Source: Bacillota bacterium | Lineage (GTDB): Bacteria; Bacillota; Clostridia; Lachnospirales; Lachnospiraceae | Assembly: GCA_023439505.1 (NCBI GenBank) | Contig: JAEXNR010000032.1 | Location: 62,001-126,000 of the forward strand | DNA: 64,000 bases | Direction of reading: 5' to 3' | Shown here: positions 52,683 to 61,787 of the stretch, piece by piece | Position numbering within the stretch: position 1 is the stretch's first letter | Layout of the letters: each line of letters opens with the position of its first letter | The notes under the pieces: generated by a model | The model's input: the letters and a program-made list of their open reading frames with translations, nothing else | What the model was told of the DNA's origin: nothing | The model's database searches: none | Translations under genes and position numbers: made by a program

Positions 52683-53567
52683 GTGAAGAAGAAATTTGCG
52701 GAATTTTTTAAAGGCAAAGGTTATTATGTGCTGTTATTTGTCGGTGTCATAGCCATCGCTGCAGTGGCGCTAATCGGTACCAGATTATCTTCCCAACAAA
52801 ATAAGGATGATAATAATTATGTGGACTTAAACGATACGGACAATAACATAGCCCAAGGAGAAGACACTCAACTTCCTGATAATAACCAGACATCAGAGGA
52901 CCTTGCCAATAATGAAGACAACGGATCCAATGATCTTGCAACCAATGATAACGGCGTGGATGTAGCAGATAACGACAGCCTATTAGAGTATGATATTTAT
53001 TCGGGAGATGGACAAACGGGAGATACAGCACAGTCTGAAGATGAAGCACAAACAGCCTCTGCAGATGTTACCCCTCCTCCGGCGGTTGAAACTTCCGGAC
53101 AGGCAGTACAGGCACCCGATATCAATGCAGCAATTGATAAACTTTCGTTCAAAACCGACGAAGGTTTAATCTGGCCCGTTAACGGCAATGTGATCATGAA
53201 TTACAGCATGGATCACACAATTTATTTTGCAACATTAATGCAGTTCAAATGTAATCCCGCAATCATTATAGATGCTGAGGTGGGTACAGAGGTAAAAGCT
53301 GCAGCAGATGGTATTGTTAGTGATATTGAAGAAAATGAAGAAACAGGCTGCACAGTAACAATTGCAATCGGAAATGGTTATTCTCTGGTTTATGGACAAC
53401 TGGATAAGAGTAGCCTCGGATTAGAGGTTGGAGACAGCTTAAAAGCAGGAGATAAGATAGGCAGCGTTGCTGAACCTACAAAATACTATGTCGTAGAAGG
53501 CAGTAACTTGTATTTTGAAATGTTAGAAAATGATCAGACCGTAAATCCGATGCTTTATCTTCAATAA
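52683..53567 (+). CDS. SpoIIQ-like protein with degenerate M23 peptidase domain
   Basis: About 294 residues: N-terminal cytoplasmic KKKF, one membrane helix (about 14-32), a long acidic Asn/Asp-rich linker (about 36-145) and a C-terminal LytM/M23 domain (LIWPVNGNVIMNYS to VNPMLYLQ). The metal ligands are missing: HxGID is NPAIIID, the Y.HL site is YGQL and the HLHFE site is NLYFE. SpoIIQ is similarly inactive in Bacillus and forms the forespore half of the channel with SpoIIIAH during engulfment. GTG start behind GAGGTGAT. The assignment to SpoIIQ rests on architecture, the lost His residues and the candidate sigma-F promoter. Confidence 0.7.
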   Translation: MKKKFAEFFKGKGYYVLLFVGVIAIAAVALIGTRLSSQQNKDDNNYVDLNDTDNNIAQGEDTQLPDNNQTSEDLANNEDNGSNDLATNDNGVDVADNDSLLEYDIYSGDGQTGDTAQSEDEAQTASADVTPPPAVETSGQAVQAPDINAAIDKLSFKTDEGLIWPVNGNVIMNYSMDHTIYFATLMQFKCNPAIIIDAEVGTEVKAAADGIVSDIEENEETGCTVTIAIGNGYSLVYGQLDKSSLGLEVGDSLKAGDKIGSVAEPTKYYVVEGSNLYFEMLENDQTVNPMLYLQ

Positions 53568-53623
53568 GAAGGAAATATCCCTCATTAATTTTGTACTTCT
53601 TCATCTGTTAAATGATAAAAGTT

Positions 53624-53665
53624 AAAGGCATGTGGAACCAATCGTTCTGCATGCCTTTCTTTTAT
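53624..53665 (+). terminator. Intrinsic terminator of the SpoIIQ-like gene
   Basis: AAAGGCATG pairs with CATGCCTTT around a 17-base loop, followed by CTTTTAT. It lies between the convergent SpoIIQ-like and NiaR genes and ends at the NiaR stop codon. Confidence 0.65.
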
Positions 53666-54180
53666 GATATTAAGTAGTTTTTATCCCGAAGGGCCTGTTC
53701 AATTCGATTCAGGGCGTCTTCTGTATCCGCCTCTATGGTGTGGGTATGGACACCGTCAGTTAATTCTTTTAAGGGGACAATTTTCTTTTCCTTTACGCTC
53801 TTAACAAATTCATATACGTCCTGGCGATTGCGGATGTCCAGGGAAGTCGTGATATCACCATAGATTTCATGGGAAACCAAGACATTCAGGAGTCTTCCGC
53901 CATTATCAACAATGGTACATAATTCATCCTCTATCTGCTCGGTTGAATGCTTTACTTTAAAATTGCGCTTTATTTTCGGTTGATCGGTACGAAGGATCAG
54001 ATATCCTCTTGTAGTGGAATAAATAGTTACATCAACAGCACGGAGTAAAGCGATATCTTGTACAATGACTTGTCGGCTGACACCTAGCAGCTTGGACAAT
54101 TCGCCTCCGGAGACCGGCTCGGTATTACTGTTTAATATCTGGACCAGTTTTTCACGACGTTTCGTTCCTTCCACAAACAC
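53662..54180 (-). CDS. niaR: NiaR-type transcriptional repressor (HTH plus 3H domain)
   Basis: A 172-residue regulator: N-terminal HTH_11 domain (residues 5-65, SGGELSKLLGVSRQVIVQD) and C-terminal 3H domain named for its conserved His residues, visible as LVSHEIYGD and DGVHTHTIEA. NiaR (YrxA) is the nicotinate-responsive repressor of NAD biosynthesis and niacin uptake in Firmicutes; the 3H domain binds metal and nicotinate. Its targets are not in this window. GTG start behind AAAGGGG; a second GTG two codons in is possible. Confidence 0.9.
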   Translation of the reverse strand: MFVEGTKRREKLVQILNSNTEPVSGGELSKLLGVSRQVIVQDIALLRAVDVTIYSTTRGYLILRTDQPKIKRNFKVKHSTEQIEDELCTIVDNGGRLLNVLVSHEIYGDITTSLDIRNRQDVYEFVKSVKEKKIVPLKELTDGVHTHTIEADTEDALNRIEQALRDKNYLIS

Positions 54181-54311
54181 ACCCCTTTCAATGCTGAAAA
54201 TAGCTTCCCATTTTCATTGTAATCCGATATAATGAGATAAGGATATTATATAATGGCAGGTTGAAATAAGCAACATATTTCCATTTGCCTGCGAATTGAA
54301 AGAGGACCGGA

Positions 54312-54581
54312 ATGTTTAGATTATGGGCAAAAGTATTTAAAGATAATAGAATGATGAAAGATATGGTTGTCTGCAATGAGGACAATGATATGAGAAGAAC
54401 GCAGAAGATCTTTGCAGCAATAGAAGAAATCTGCCACAGTTATGACTTGTCAAAGCCAATCTGGCTGGATGTAACGATTACGGATTTCAAACGGCATGAT
54501 AAGACAAGGTTTACACAGGACAATTTTATAGAACCAATTGATTTTGATTATCTGGAGATTCATGTGATTGAAGAGGATTAA
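54312..54581 (+). CDS. Small conserved hypothetical protein
   Basis: An 89-residue soluble protein without a domain I can name. It begins MFRLWAKVFKDNRMMKDMVV and ends in acidic residues. AGAGGACC precedes the ATG and the M15 peptidase gene starts 3 bases after its stop, so the two are probably translated from one message. The codon use and ribosome binding site look like a real gene. Confidence 0.7.
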   Translation: MFRLWAKVFKDNRMMKDMVVCNEDNDMRRTQKIFAAIEEICHSYDLSKPIWLDVTITDFKRHDKTRFTQDNFIEPIDFDYLEIHVIEED

Positions 54582-54583
54582 GA

Positions 54584-55585
54584 ATGGATAAGAAGGGATT
54601 ATCAGGATATTCCAACCGAGGCTGGTTCCATATTGCAGGAACCCTGCTTGCGGCATGCTCCCTGGCCGCCTGCCAACCGGCTGCGACATCGGGGAGTGCT
54701 GCGGATGCCAGGGTCTCTCACGAAGAATCTGTTGCAGAACAAGTACAGACAGAGTCCGGCTCGGGAACAAAAGAGGCGCCCTCACAATCGGGTCAGAAAC
54801 TAGAGGAGACAATGGAAGATCAGAAAAACCAGGCAAATAATACAAGTTCCCAGAATACACTGATATGGAATGAGGAGAAACAGGAGCTGATCCTGCCCTC
54901 AGGGAATGAGGAAGTCATGGATAACGTGATAAAGCAGATATCGGATTATCCCTCCGGTACGGTACTGGATCTTACAGCGGTGAAGAAAACGATATGGAAG
55001 AAGCTGTTCTATGAACAGGAGATTCCGGAGGAAGTAAAGGAGCGCATGAAGGGTAAATCCTATGCAGAGAATTGTGATGTTCCCTATGATGAACTGCGAT
55101 ACCTGCGTGTCCTTTACAGAGGGTTCGATGATCTGGTGCACCTTGGGGAGATGATTGTGAATCAATCCATTGCTGAGGATATGACAGAGATACTGCTGGA
55201 ATTATTTGAACAGGATTATGCCATTGAACAGATGGTGCTGGTGGATGATTATCAGGCGGATGATAATGAATCCATGGCCCATAATAATTCCTCCTCCTTT
55301 AATTATAGAAATGTAGATGGTACCACCAGACTATCTCTGCACAGTTATGGTTTGGCGGTGGACATTAATCCTCTATACAATCCTTACGTCAGAGAAATTA
55401 ATCATAAAACAGTGATCCTTCCGGAAAATGGGGCCGCATACGCAGACCGGACCCTGGCATGCGAATACTATATCAGAAAAGGGGATATCTGCTACGAGGC
55501 GTTTATCAACAGAGGATTTACCTGGGGAGGAGACTGGAAGAGCAGCAAGGATTTCCAGCATTTTCAAAAGGATATTACCGGATAA
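54584..55585 (+). CDS. M15-family peptidase lipoprotein (D-Ala-D-Ala carboxypeptidase or endopeptidase type)
   Basis: A 333-residue protein with a lipoprotein signal (lipobox SLAAC, Cys near 30), a Ser/Gln-rich linker and a C-terminal M15 domain. The zinc-ligand block is SLHSYGLAVDINPLYNPY (His and Asp), and the late FTWGGDWKSSKDFQHFQ carries the third His. M15C enzymes cut peptidoglycan stem peptides outside the membrane. It overlaps no neighbour and follows the small protein by 2 bases. Confidence 0.88.
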   Translation: MDKKGLSGYSNRGWFHIAGTLLAACSLAACQPAATSGSAADARVSHEESVAEQVQTESGSGTKEAPSQSGQKLEETMEDQKNQANNTSSQNTLIWNEEKQELILPSGNEEVMDNVIKQISDYPSGTVLDLTAVKKTIWKKLFYEQEIPEEVKERMKGKSYAENCDVPYDELRYLRVLYRGFDDLVHLGEMIVNQSIAEDMTEILLELFEQDYAIEQMVLVDDYQADDNESMAHNNSSSFNYRNVDGTTRLSLHSYGLAVDINPLYNPYVREINHKTVILPENGAAYADRTLACEYYIRKGDICYEAFINRGFTWGGDWKSSKDFQHFQKDITG

Positions 55586-55595
55586 CGGGGAACCT

Positions 55596-55628
55596 GACAT
55601 TGCGTTTCAATGTCCTCGATGTTATAAT
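55596..55628 (+). promoter_or_regulatory. Promoter with inverted repeat over the -35
   Basis: -35 TTGCGT (55600-55605), 17-base spacer, -10 TATAAT (55623-55628). A perfect 7-bp inverted repeat, GACATTG and CAATGTC with 5 bases between, covers the -35, as expected for a repressor operator. It would drive the HD-GYP gene. Confidence 0.5.
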
Positions 55629-55670
55629 GACAAATGATGTTGCCAATAGCAGAAATTAAGGAGTATTCAT

Positions 55671-56690
55671 ATGAAGCATGTCTTATTAATGGATCATGAT
55701 TCAGCCGTTCTGGAATCGACAAAACAAGCCCTGAAAGAAAAGTATCGCGTGTCATTACTGTCAAACGAAAGTCTGACAATTGAGGATGTTAAAAAGTTAA
55801 AACCTGATTTAATAATTCTTTCTGTATTTGATGAGTATAGTTTGAATCTTTTTGATATAATAAGGAAGGAAATGGATACCAAAAGACTTCCTGTCATAGT
55901 TCTGGCCAAAGACTGGACCACCGTCAGCAAAACAATCTCCCTGGGAGCTGCTGATTTCCTGACGATACCGTTTATTACAGAGGCTTTGCTGCTTCGGACA
56001 GAACTCCAATTGGAGCTGAATTCTTTCCGTTATGACAGATCGGAAGCTGAGAAATTTCAGGATGCGATCTCCGTCAGCTTTGCCGAATTGGTAGAATTTC
56101 GGGATGAAACGACCGGAGGTCATATTAAGAATACCACTCTATATTTTCGGATTCTGCTGGAGGCGCTTTTGCAGGAGGATAGATATCGGGATGCCATTTC
56201 TGTTGAGGATGTTAAGAATCTGCTTCGTTCCGCTCCGCTGCATGACATCGGAAAGATCGGCATTAATGATGATATTCTTCGCAAAGCAACCTCCCTTGAT
56301 TATAATGAATATGAATATATGAAGACTCATACAACGCTTGGTAAGCAGGCCTTTGATAGGATTATCCAGGAGGCCGGAGGGACAGATTGGCTCTACCTTG
56401 CAAGGGATATTGCCTACTGCCATCATGAACGCTGGGATGGTACCGGCTATCCGAATGGACTGAAGGGGGAAGAGATTCCCTTCTATGCAAGAGTGTTAAC
56501 CATTGCGGATGTTTATGATGCACTAACCTCCAGAAGATCCTATAAGGAGGCGTTCTCCCACGAGAGGGCCGTTGAGATTATACTGGAAGGGAAGGGCACC
56601 ATATTTGACCCGGAATTGGTGGATTTGTTTAAAAAGGCAAGCGATTGTTTTGAACAGGCGTTATTACATATGGAGAATGCCTCTAAATAG
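55671..56690 (+). CDS. HD-GYP phosphodiesterase-type protein with degenerate receiver
   Basis: A 339-residue protein: receiver-like domain 1-120 and HD-GYP domain 140-330. The HD-GYP part has LHDIGKIGI, YCHHERWDGTGYPNG and IADVYDALTSRRSYKEA, all expected metal ligands for a cyclic-di-GMP phosphodiesterase. The receiver lacks its phospho-acceptor: the usual LDVMMP strand reads IILSVFDEYS, and the conserved Lys before PF is Ile. It may therefore sense something other than phosphate, or be a structural domain only. TAAGGAG site. Next to dnaX but with its own promoter. Confidence 0.88.
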   Translation: MKHVLLMDHDSAVLESTKQALKEKYRVSLLSNESLTIEDVKKLKPDLIILSVFDEYSLNLFDIIRKEMDTKRLPVIVLAKDWTTVSKTISLGAADFLTIPFITEALLLRTELQLELNSFRYDRSEAEKFQDAISVSFAELVEFRDETTGGHIKNTTLYFRILLEALLQEDRYRDAISVEDVKNLLRSAPLHDIGKIGINDDILRKATSLDYNEYEYMKTHTTLGKQAFDRIIQEAGGTDWLYLARDIAYCHHERWDGTGYPNGLKGEEIPFYARVLTIADVYDALTSRRSYKEAFSHERAVEIILEGKGTIFDPELVDLFKKASDCFEQALLHMENASK

Positions 56691-56707
56691 AATGGAAGTG
56701 AATGTAT

Positions 56708-58285
56708 ATGTCATACACGGCACTATACCGTAAGTTCCGCCCGGATCATTTTAATGATGTTAAGGGACAGGAACATATCGTGACAACCTTGAAAAATCAA
56801 ATAAAAGCAGGAAGAATCGGACATGCCTATCTGTTTTGCGGAACCAGAGGTACGGGCAAAACTACAGTGGCAAAGCTTCTCGCCAAGGTAGTTAACTGTG
56901 AAAATCCGGTTGACGGAAATCCCTGCAATGAATGCAGAATGTGCAAAGCTATCGCCGCACAGTCCTCATTGAATGTAATTGAGATTGATGCCGCCTCCAA
57001 TAACGGTGTGGACAATGTCAGAGAGATTGTAGAAGAAGTAAGATATTCTCCGACAGAGGGCAGCTATAAGGTTTATATCATCGATGAGGTTCATATGCTT
57101 TCCACGGGTGCCTTCAATGCGCTTCTTAAAACCATCGAAGAGCCCCCCTCCTATGTAATATTTATTCTGGCTACCACTGAGGTCCATAAGATCCCAATTA
57201 CCATTCTGTCAAGGTGTCAGCGGTATGATTTTAAACGAATTTCTATTGATACGATTGCCCAACGCCTAAAGGAACTGATGGAAACAGAGCAGATCGTTGT
57301 ACAGGAAAAGGCCCTTAAGTATGTTGCAAGAGTTGCGGATGGTTCCATGCGTGATGCCCTCAGTTTACTGGATCAATGTATCTCCTTCTATCTTGGAAAG
57401 GAGCTGACCTATGACAATGTTCTTGATGTTCTGGGCGCGGTGGATACCCAGGTGTTCTCCCGATTGATACAATGTATACAAGGGCAGCAGGTAGCGGAGT
57501 GTATCAGACTTCTGGAAGATATGGAGAGCAATGGCAGGGACCTGGGGCAATTTATTGTGGATTTCATATGGTATCTGAGAAACCTCTTGTTGATAAAGAC
57601 CTCGGAAGATGTGAAGGATATGATAATTGAGGTATCAACAGATCATCTGAAGCTGCTGCAGCAGGAAGCACAGAAAATGGAGGAGCAGGCCCTGATTCGA
57701 TATATCAGGATATTCTCCGAACTTTCCAACCAGATACGATATGCGTCAAGAAAAAGAGTACTGATTGAGATCGCAATTATCAAGCTTTGCAAACCGGAGA
57801 TGGAACAAAATTATGATTCGCTTTTTGAACGGATCAGACTTCTGGAGAAGAAGATGGAAGGTGGAATAAGCTTTGGCGTAACAGAAGCTGCGCCGAAAGC
57901 AGCGGCAGCTGAGCCGGAGAAAACGAAGGGAAAGCCGGCTGTTTTACCGGAAGCACTTCCGGAGGATTTGAAGGACGCAGCCAAAAACTGGAAAGGCATT
58001 GTCGGTCAGATAGGAAAGAAAGCACCGGCACTTGGGTCCGTTCTTCATGCATCCACACTAAGCATTGATGGAGCCAATGGCCTTCAGGTTGTGGTGACCA
58101 ATGAACTTGATAAGGACATCATTGAGCGGGAAAACCATATGAATTTGATGAAGGACACCATTGCTCAATTGATTCACAAGCAGGTTCAGCTCTCAGTACG
58201 GTTTCTGGATAAATCAAAAGAGAGAATGGATGAGGTTGTGGATCTGACAAAGCTGATCAATATGCCGATAGAATATGAAGATTAA
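56708..58285 (+). CDS. dnaX: DNA polymerase III subunits gamma/tau
   Basis: The clamp-loader ATPase that opens and loads the beta clamp and bridges the replicative polymerases. The 525-residue protein starts MSYTALYRKFRP and has Walker A FCGTRGTGKTT, the four-Cys zinc module (CENPVDGNPCNECRMC), DEVHMLS and sensor 1 (ATTEVHKIP) in domain 1, then clamp-loader domain 3 and a C-terminal extension with an Ala/Pro/Glu-rich linker near 390-420. The second ATG is chosen because GAAGTGA spaces correctly to it. ybaB follows, the usual order. Confidence 0.96.
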   Translation: MSYTALYRKFRPDHFNDVKGQEHIVTTLKNQIKAGRIGHAYLFCGTRGTGKTTVAKLLAKVVNCENPVDGNPCNECRMCKAIAAQSSLNVIEIDAASNNGVDNVREIVEEVRYSPTEGSYKVYIIDEVHMLSTGAFNALLKTIEEPPSYVIFILATTEVHKIPITILSRCQRYDFKRISIDTIAQRLKELMETEQIVVQEKALKYVARVADGSMRDALSLLDQCISFYLGKELTYDNVLDVLGAVDTQVFSRLIQCIQGQQVAECIRLLEDMESNGRDLGQFIVDFIWYLRNLLLIKTSEDVKDMIIEVSTDHLKLLQQEAQKMEEQALIRYIRIFSELSNQIRYASRKRVLIEIAIIKLCKPEMEQNYDSLFERIRLLEKKMEGGISFGVTEAAPKAAAAEPEKTKGKPAVLPEALPEDLKDAAKNWKGIVGQIGKKAPALGSVLHASTLSIDGANGLQVVVTNELDKDIIERENHMNLMKDTIAQLIHKQVQLSVRFLDKSKERMDEVVDLTKLINMPIEYED

Positions 58286-58399
58286 AGGGAAGACGCCCCG
58301 GATGATTGGATATAATTGTGATAAGGGTAAAGTAAAGGGTATGAGAATGATCATTTATATGTTAAAATAGACTGTAATGTATGGAAAGGAGATATAAAC

Positions 58400-58759
58400 A
58401 TGGCAAAACATGGTGGATTTCCCGGCGGTGGATTACCAGGGAATATGAATAACTTAATGAAACAGGCGCAAAGAATGCAAAAGCAGATGGAGGAGAAAAC
58501 CAAAGAACTTGAGGACAAGGAATGGGAAGCCAGCGCAGGCGGCGGTGCCGTAACAGTTAAGGTTTCCGGCAAGAAAGAGATTTCTTCCGTAAAGCTCTCC
58601 AAGGAAGTCGTTGATCCGGATGATATAGAGATGCTGGAAGATCTAATTGTTGCAGCAGCAAATGAAGCACTTAGAAAGATGGAGGAAGAATCCTCCTCCG
58701 TGATGGGGCAGATTACCGGAGGCCTTGGCAGCAGTCTTGGCGGCGGGTTTCCCTTCTGA
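58400..58759 (+). CDS. ybaB: YbaB/EbfC-family nucleoid-associated protein
   Basis: A 119-residue DNA-binding protein with Gly-rich ends and the central family core (LMKQAQRMQKQMEEKTKEL, then AVTVKVSGKKEISSVKLSKE). It binds DNA as a dimer and is almost always found between dnaX and recR. Here a terminator and a LacI-family gene follow and recR is absent. AAAGGAG ribosome binding site. Confidence 0.95.
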   Translation: MAKHGGFPGGGLPGNMNNLMKQAQRMQKQMEEKTKELEDKEWEASAGGGAVTVKVSGKKEISSVKLSKEVVDPDDIEMLEDLIVAAANEALRKMEEESSSVMGQITGGLGSSLGGGFPF

Positions 58760-58779
58760 TTCACTGAATGAAAATATAG

Positions 58780-58827
58780 GCGTATGCAGGTTATCGTACA
58801 GATAACTTATGCATACGCTTTTTGTTT
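58780..58827 (+). terminator. Intrinsic terminator after ybaB
   Basis: GCGTATGCA with inner GTTATC pairs with GATAAC and TGCATACGC, followed by TTTTTGTTTT. Confidence 0.85.
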
Positions 58828-58845
58828 TGGGGCGTAAGATCAGTA

Positions 58846-58898
58846 TTGACTTTTATTTTGGAAGGGGATATAATATATTTGTGCAAACGTTTGCACAA
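58846..58898 (+). promoter_or_regulatory. Sigma-A promoter with LacI-type operator
   Basis: -35 TTGACT, 17-base spacer, -10 TATAAT (58869-58874). A perfect palindrome centred on TGCAAACGTTTGCA (58879-58898 with its flanks) covers the predicted start point. This is a classic LacI/GalR operator, so the regulator encoded next probably represses its own operon; CcpA could also bind. Confidence 0.8.
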
Positions 58899-58912
58899 TA
58901 AGGAGTGGTTTT

Positions 58913-59935
58913 ATGTCAATTACAATTAAGGATATTGCGAAGAAGGTGGGGGTATCACCCTCTACCGTATCCAGAGCTTTAAACGGAAATACCCGGATAT
59001 CGGATCTCACTACGAAGAAAATTCAGGAGGCTATGGAGGAACTTGATTATCATCCCAATAGTCTGGCAAGAAACTTTGCCAACGGACTCACTTATTGTAT
59101 TGGTCTTGTGATCGATGCGAGGGATGAGAACACCTTTGCAAATGCCTTCTTTAATCGAAGCGTATTTGCCATTGAAAAGGTACTTCAGGAACATGGCTAC
59201 AGCCTGATCATAACCAATGACAGAAAAAAGAAAGAGAAATCCATGGTGGAAAATCTGATGTTAGAGAGGAAAGTGGATGGTTTGATTATGCCCTCTTCCA
59301 TTATCCGATCAGAATTAATTCAGGAGCTGAATCAGGTGGAATTTCCTTTTGTGGTTATGGGAGAACCAAAAAAGTATAAGGCGGATACAACCTGGATTGA
59401 TGTGGATAATGAGCAGGGCAGTCACTGTGCCGTGGAACATCTGATCGGGCAGGGATATTCCAGAATTGCGCTGATTACGGAGAACACAAATACGGTATTC
59501 TCCAGGAAACGTCTGGATGGATACATGTCCTGTCTGAAACAGCATGGAATTGCGATTAACCAGGACTATATTCTGGAATATGGACAGAATATAACGGAGG
59601 AGAACAAGCGTATTGAGGAGCTGGCCCTGGAAAGCCATCATCCGGATGCTTTTTTATGCGGCAATAATATCATTGCATTTAATGTTTTAAAAATATTAAA
59701 GAAGTTAAATTATCAGATTCCTGAAGAGATAGGAATTGTTACATTTGATAATTATCCGGTTGCTGAATATACGGATCCTCCTCTGACAGCAGTTGATGTG
59801 GATACCTATGGTTTGGGAATTCAGGTGGCAGAGCAGCTGATTCACAAAATTCAGGGAAGCGGGAAGGAAACCAATCATATGTACATTCCGACAAAGCTTT
59901 TGATCAGAGAATCTTCAACGAAAGGAGAAAGATGA
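58913..59935 (+). CDS. LacI-family transcriptional regulator (maltose-type)
   Basis: A 340-residue repressor: N-terminal LacI helix-turn-helix (IKDIAKKVGVSPSTVSRALNG) with hinge helix (HPNSLARNFANG) and a periplasmic-binding-protein-like sensor (about 60-335). It is the first gene of an operon with GH13 amylase, sugar-binding lipoprotein and permease, the layout of MalR-type maltodextrin regulators. A palindromic operator overlaps its promoter. TAAGGAG ribosome binding site. Confidence 0.95.
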   Translation: MSITIKDIAKKVGVSPSTVSRALNGNTRISDLTTKKIQEAMEELDYHPNSLARNFANGLTYCIGLVIDARDENTFANAFFNRSVFAIEKVLQEHGYSLIITNDRKKKEKSMVENLMLERKVDGLIMPSSIIRSELIQELNQVEFPFVVMGEPKKYKADTTWIDVDNEQGSHCAVEHLIGQGYSRIALITENTNTVFSRKRLDGYMSCLKQHGIAINQDYILEYGQNITEENKRIEELALESHHPDAFLCGNNIIAFNVLKILKKLNYQIPEEIGIVTFDNYPVAEYTDPPLTAVDVDTYGLGIQVAEQLIHKIQGSGKETNHMYIPTKLLIRESSTKGER

Positions 59936-59939
59936 AACA

Positions 59940-61787
59940 ATGATAAAAACGGTGGTGCTTCATAAGAACACCCTGGATTATGTCTATGTGAAGGCCAGAA
60001 ACAAACTGGTATTAAAACTGGAAACTGCCAAAGAAAACTTTATAGAATGCAGACTAATCTATTGGGCCAGAACAGAAAGTGATATCGCAAAGCGGCAGAC
60101 AAAAGAAATGGAGCTGCGCTACAGGGATAATATGCTGGATTACTATTATGCGGAGGTTGAATTCCCCAGGGTGGCAAGATACACAAAGTACTTTTTTGAG
60201 CTTAGGAATGATTTGGGAGAAACGTATTATTATACCGAGTATGATCTTACCGACGTTTATCCGAAGGATGGCTTCTTTGAATATCTATATGCCAATCCGG
60301 AGGATGTGATTAGGATACCGGAATGGGCCAAAGGAGCGGTATATTATCAGATATTTCCGGAACGGTTTTTTAACGGAGACAGCTCCAATGATCCCAAAGG
60401 CAGTGTTCCCTGGGGCATGCAACCAACCAGAGAGAATTATATGGGAGGAGATATCAAAGGAATTATTCAAAAGATGGACTATATCAAAGACCTTGGAGTT
60501 GACTGTATTTATCTTAATCCTGTATTTCAGGGTGATTTTAATCACAAATATGCGACGACGGATTACTTTCAGGTGGATGAGAACTTTGGTACCAATGAAG
60601 ATTTAAAAATGCTGGTGAAGGAATGTCATGAAAGAGGGATGAGATTAATACTGGATGGGGTTTTTAACCACAGCGGCACTGGTTTTGCACCTTTTGCAGA
60701 CGTGATGAGCCATCAGGAAGAGTCGAACTATAAGGATTGGTTTCATATCACAAAATTTCCGGTTACTATCACCCATAGAGACTACGAATGTGTAGGTGCA
60801 TATAAATGGATGCCAAAGCTTTGTACCTCCAATCACGAGGTAAGGAAGTTTATATTGGAGGTCATGGAATTTTGGATTGAATACGCCGGTATTGACGGCT
60901 GGAGACTTGATGTGGCGGATGAAGTAGACGCACAGGTATGGAAAAGCGTCAGAACGTATCTGAAGGAGAAATATCCGGATATCCTTCTTCTGGGAGAGAC
61001 CTGGAGTTTTGGAAGAAAGATGCTGGCAGGGGATCAGATGGATAGTGTGATGAATTATATTTTTCGTGATGCAATGCTTGACTTTATCGCTTATAAAACC
61101 ATTGATCCGATACAGCTGAATGAGCGGCTGCATCATATGATGGCAGGTTTTTATGGAGAATATAATCATGCAATGTATAATCTGCTGGACTCCCATGACA
61201 CACCGCGGTTTTTGCGTTCCTGCAAGGATGATATACAGAAATTAAAGCTGGCAGCGGCATTTATGTTTTGCATGCCGGGAGCTCCCGCGATCTACTATGG
61301 GGACGAGGTCGGTATTACGGGAGACAATGATCCTGATTGCAGGAAGGCTATGGTATGGAAGGATGGGGAGCAGAACCGGGAGTTGATGGCGTGGTATCAG
61401 AAACTATCTTATATACGGCATCAGGAAGAGGTTATCCGCAAAGGAAGTTTTAAAACGGTACTTACAGACACACTACATAATATCTACGGATTCGAGCGCA
61501 GTATTGGGAAGGTGCACATCCGGATTATCATAAATAATTCAGAGAAAGAATCAGAGATTGCAGTAACAACCGATTATAAAGTGGGGCAAAAGCGAATTAT
61601 TCCTTTACAAGGACAGGAAAACAGGAACTTTTCGGAAAACGGAGACAGGAGTTACTTGAAACTGGAACCATATTCCGTTAAGATAATAAAATTTGAGGAG
61701 GTAGAAGATGATGAACAAAGCAAAAAAAGTACTGGCAATCCTACTGACAGCCGTTATGTGCCTGGCAGCTCTCACAGCTTGCAGTAA
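59940..61787 (+). CDS. GH13 alpha-amylase family enzyme, neopullulanase/cyclomaltodextrinase type
   Basis: A 615-residue protein: N-terminal CBM34-like domain (about 1-120), then the GH13 barrel with all four conserved regions: DGVFNHSG, GWRLDVADE (nucleophile Asp near 323), LLGETW (acid Glu near 352) and LLDSHDTPR (Asp near 420). No signal peptide, so it is cytoplasmic and probably hydrolyses imported maltodextrins or cyclodextrins. The 3' end runs 80 bases into the binding-protein gene in another frame; the family-like part ends near KIIKFEEVE, before this overlap. Confidence 0.93.
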   Translation: MIKTVVLHKNTLDYVYVKARNKLVLKLETAKENFIECRLIYWARTESDIAKRQTKEMELRYRDNMLDYYYAEVEFPRVARYTKYFFELRNDLGETYYYTEYDLTDVYPKDGFFEYLYANPEDVIRIPEWAKGAVYYQIFPERFFNGDSSNDPKGSVPWGMQPTRENYMGGDIKGIIQKMDYIKDLGVDCIYLNPVFQGDFNHKYATTDYFQVDENFGTNEDLKMLVKECHERGMRLILDGVFNHSGTGFAPFADVMSHQEESNYKDWFHITKFPVTITHRDYECVGAYKWMPKLCTSNHEVRKFILEVMEFWIEYAGIDGWRLDVADEVDAQVWKSVRTYLKEKYPDILLLGETWSFGRKMLAGDQMDSVMNYIFRDAMLDFIAYKTIDPIQLNERLHHMMAGFYGEYNHAMYNLLDSHDTPRFLRSCKDDIQKLKLAAAFMFCMPGAPAIYYGDEVGITGDNDPDCRKAMVWKDGEQNRELMAWYQKLSYIRHQEEVIRKGSFKTVLTDTLHNIYGFERSIGKVHIRIIINNSEKESEIAVTTDYKVGQKRIIPLQGQENRNFSENGDRSYLKLEPYSVKIIKFEEVEDDEQSKKSTGNPTDSRYVPGSSHSLQ

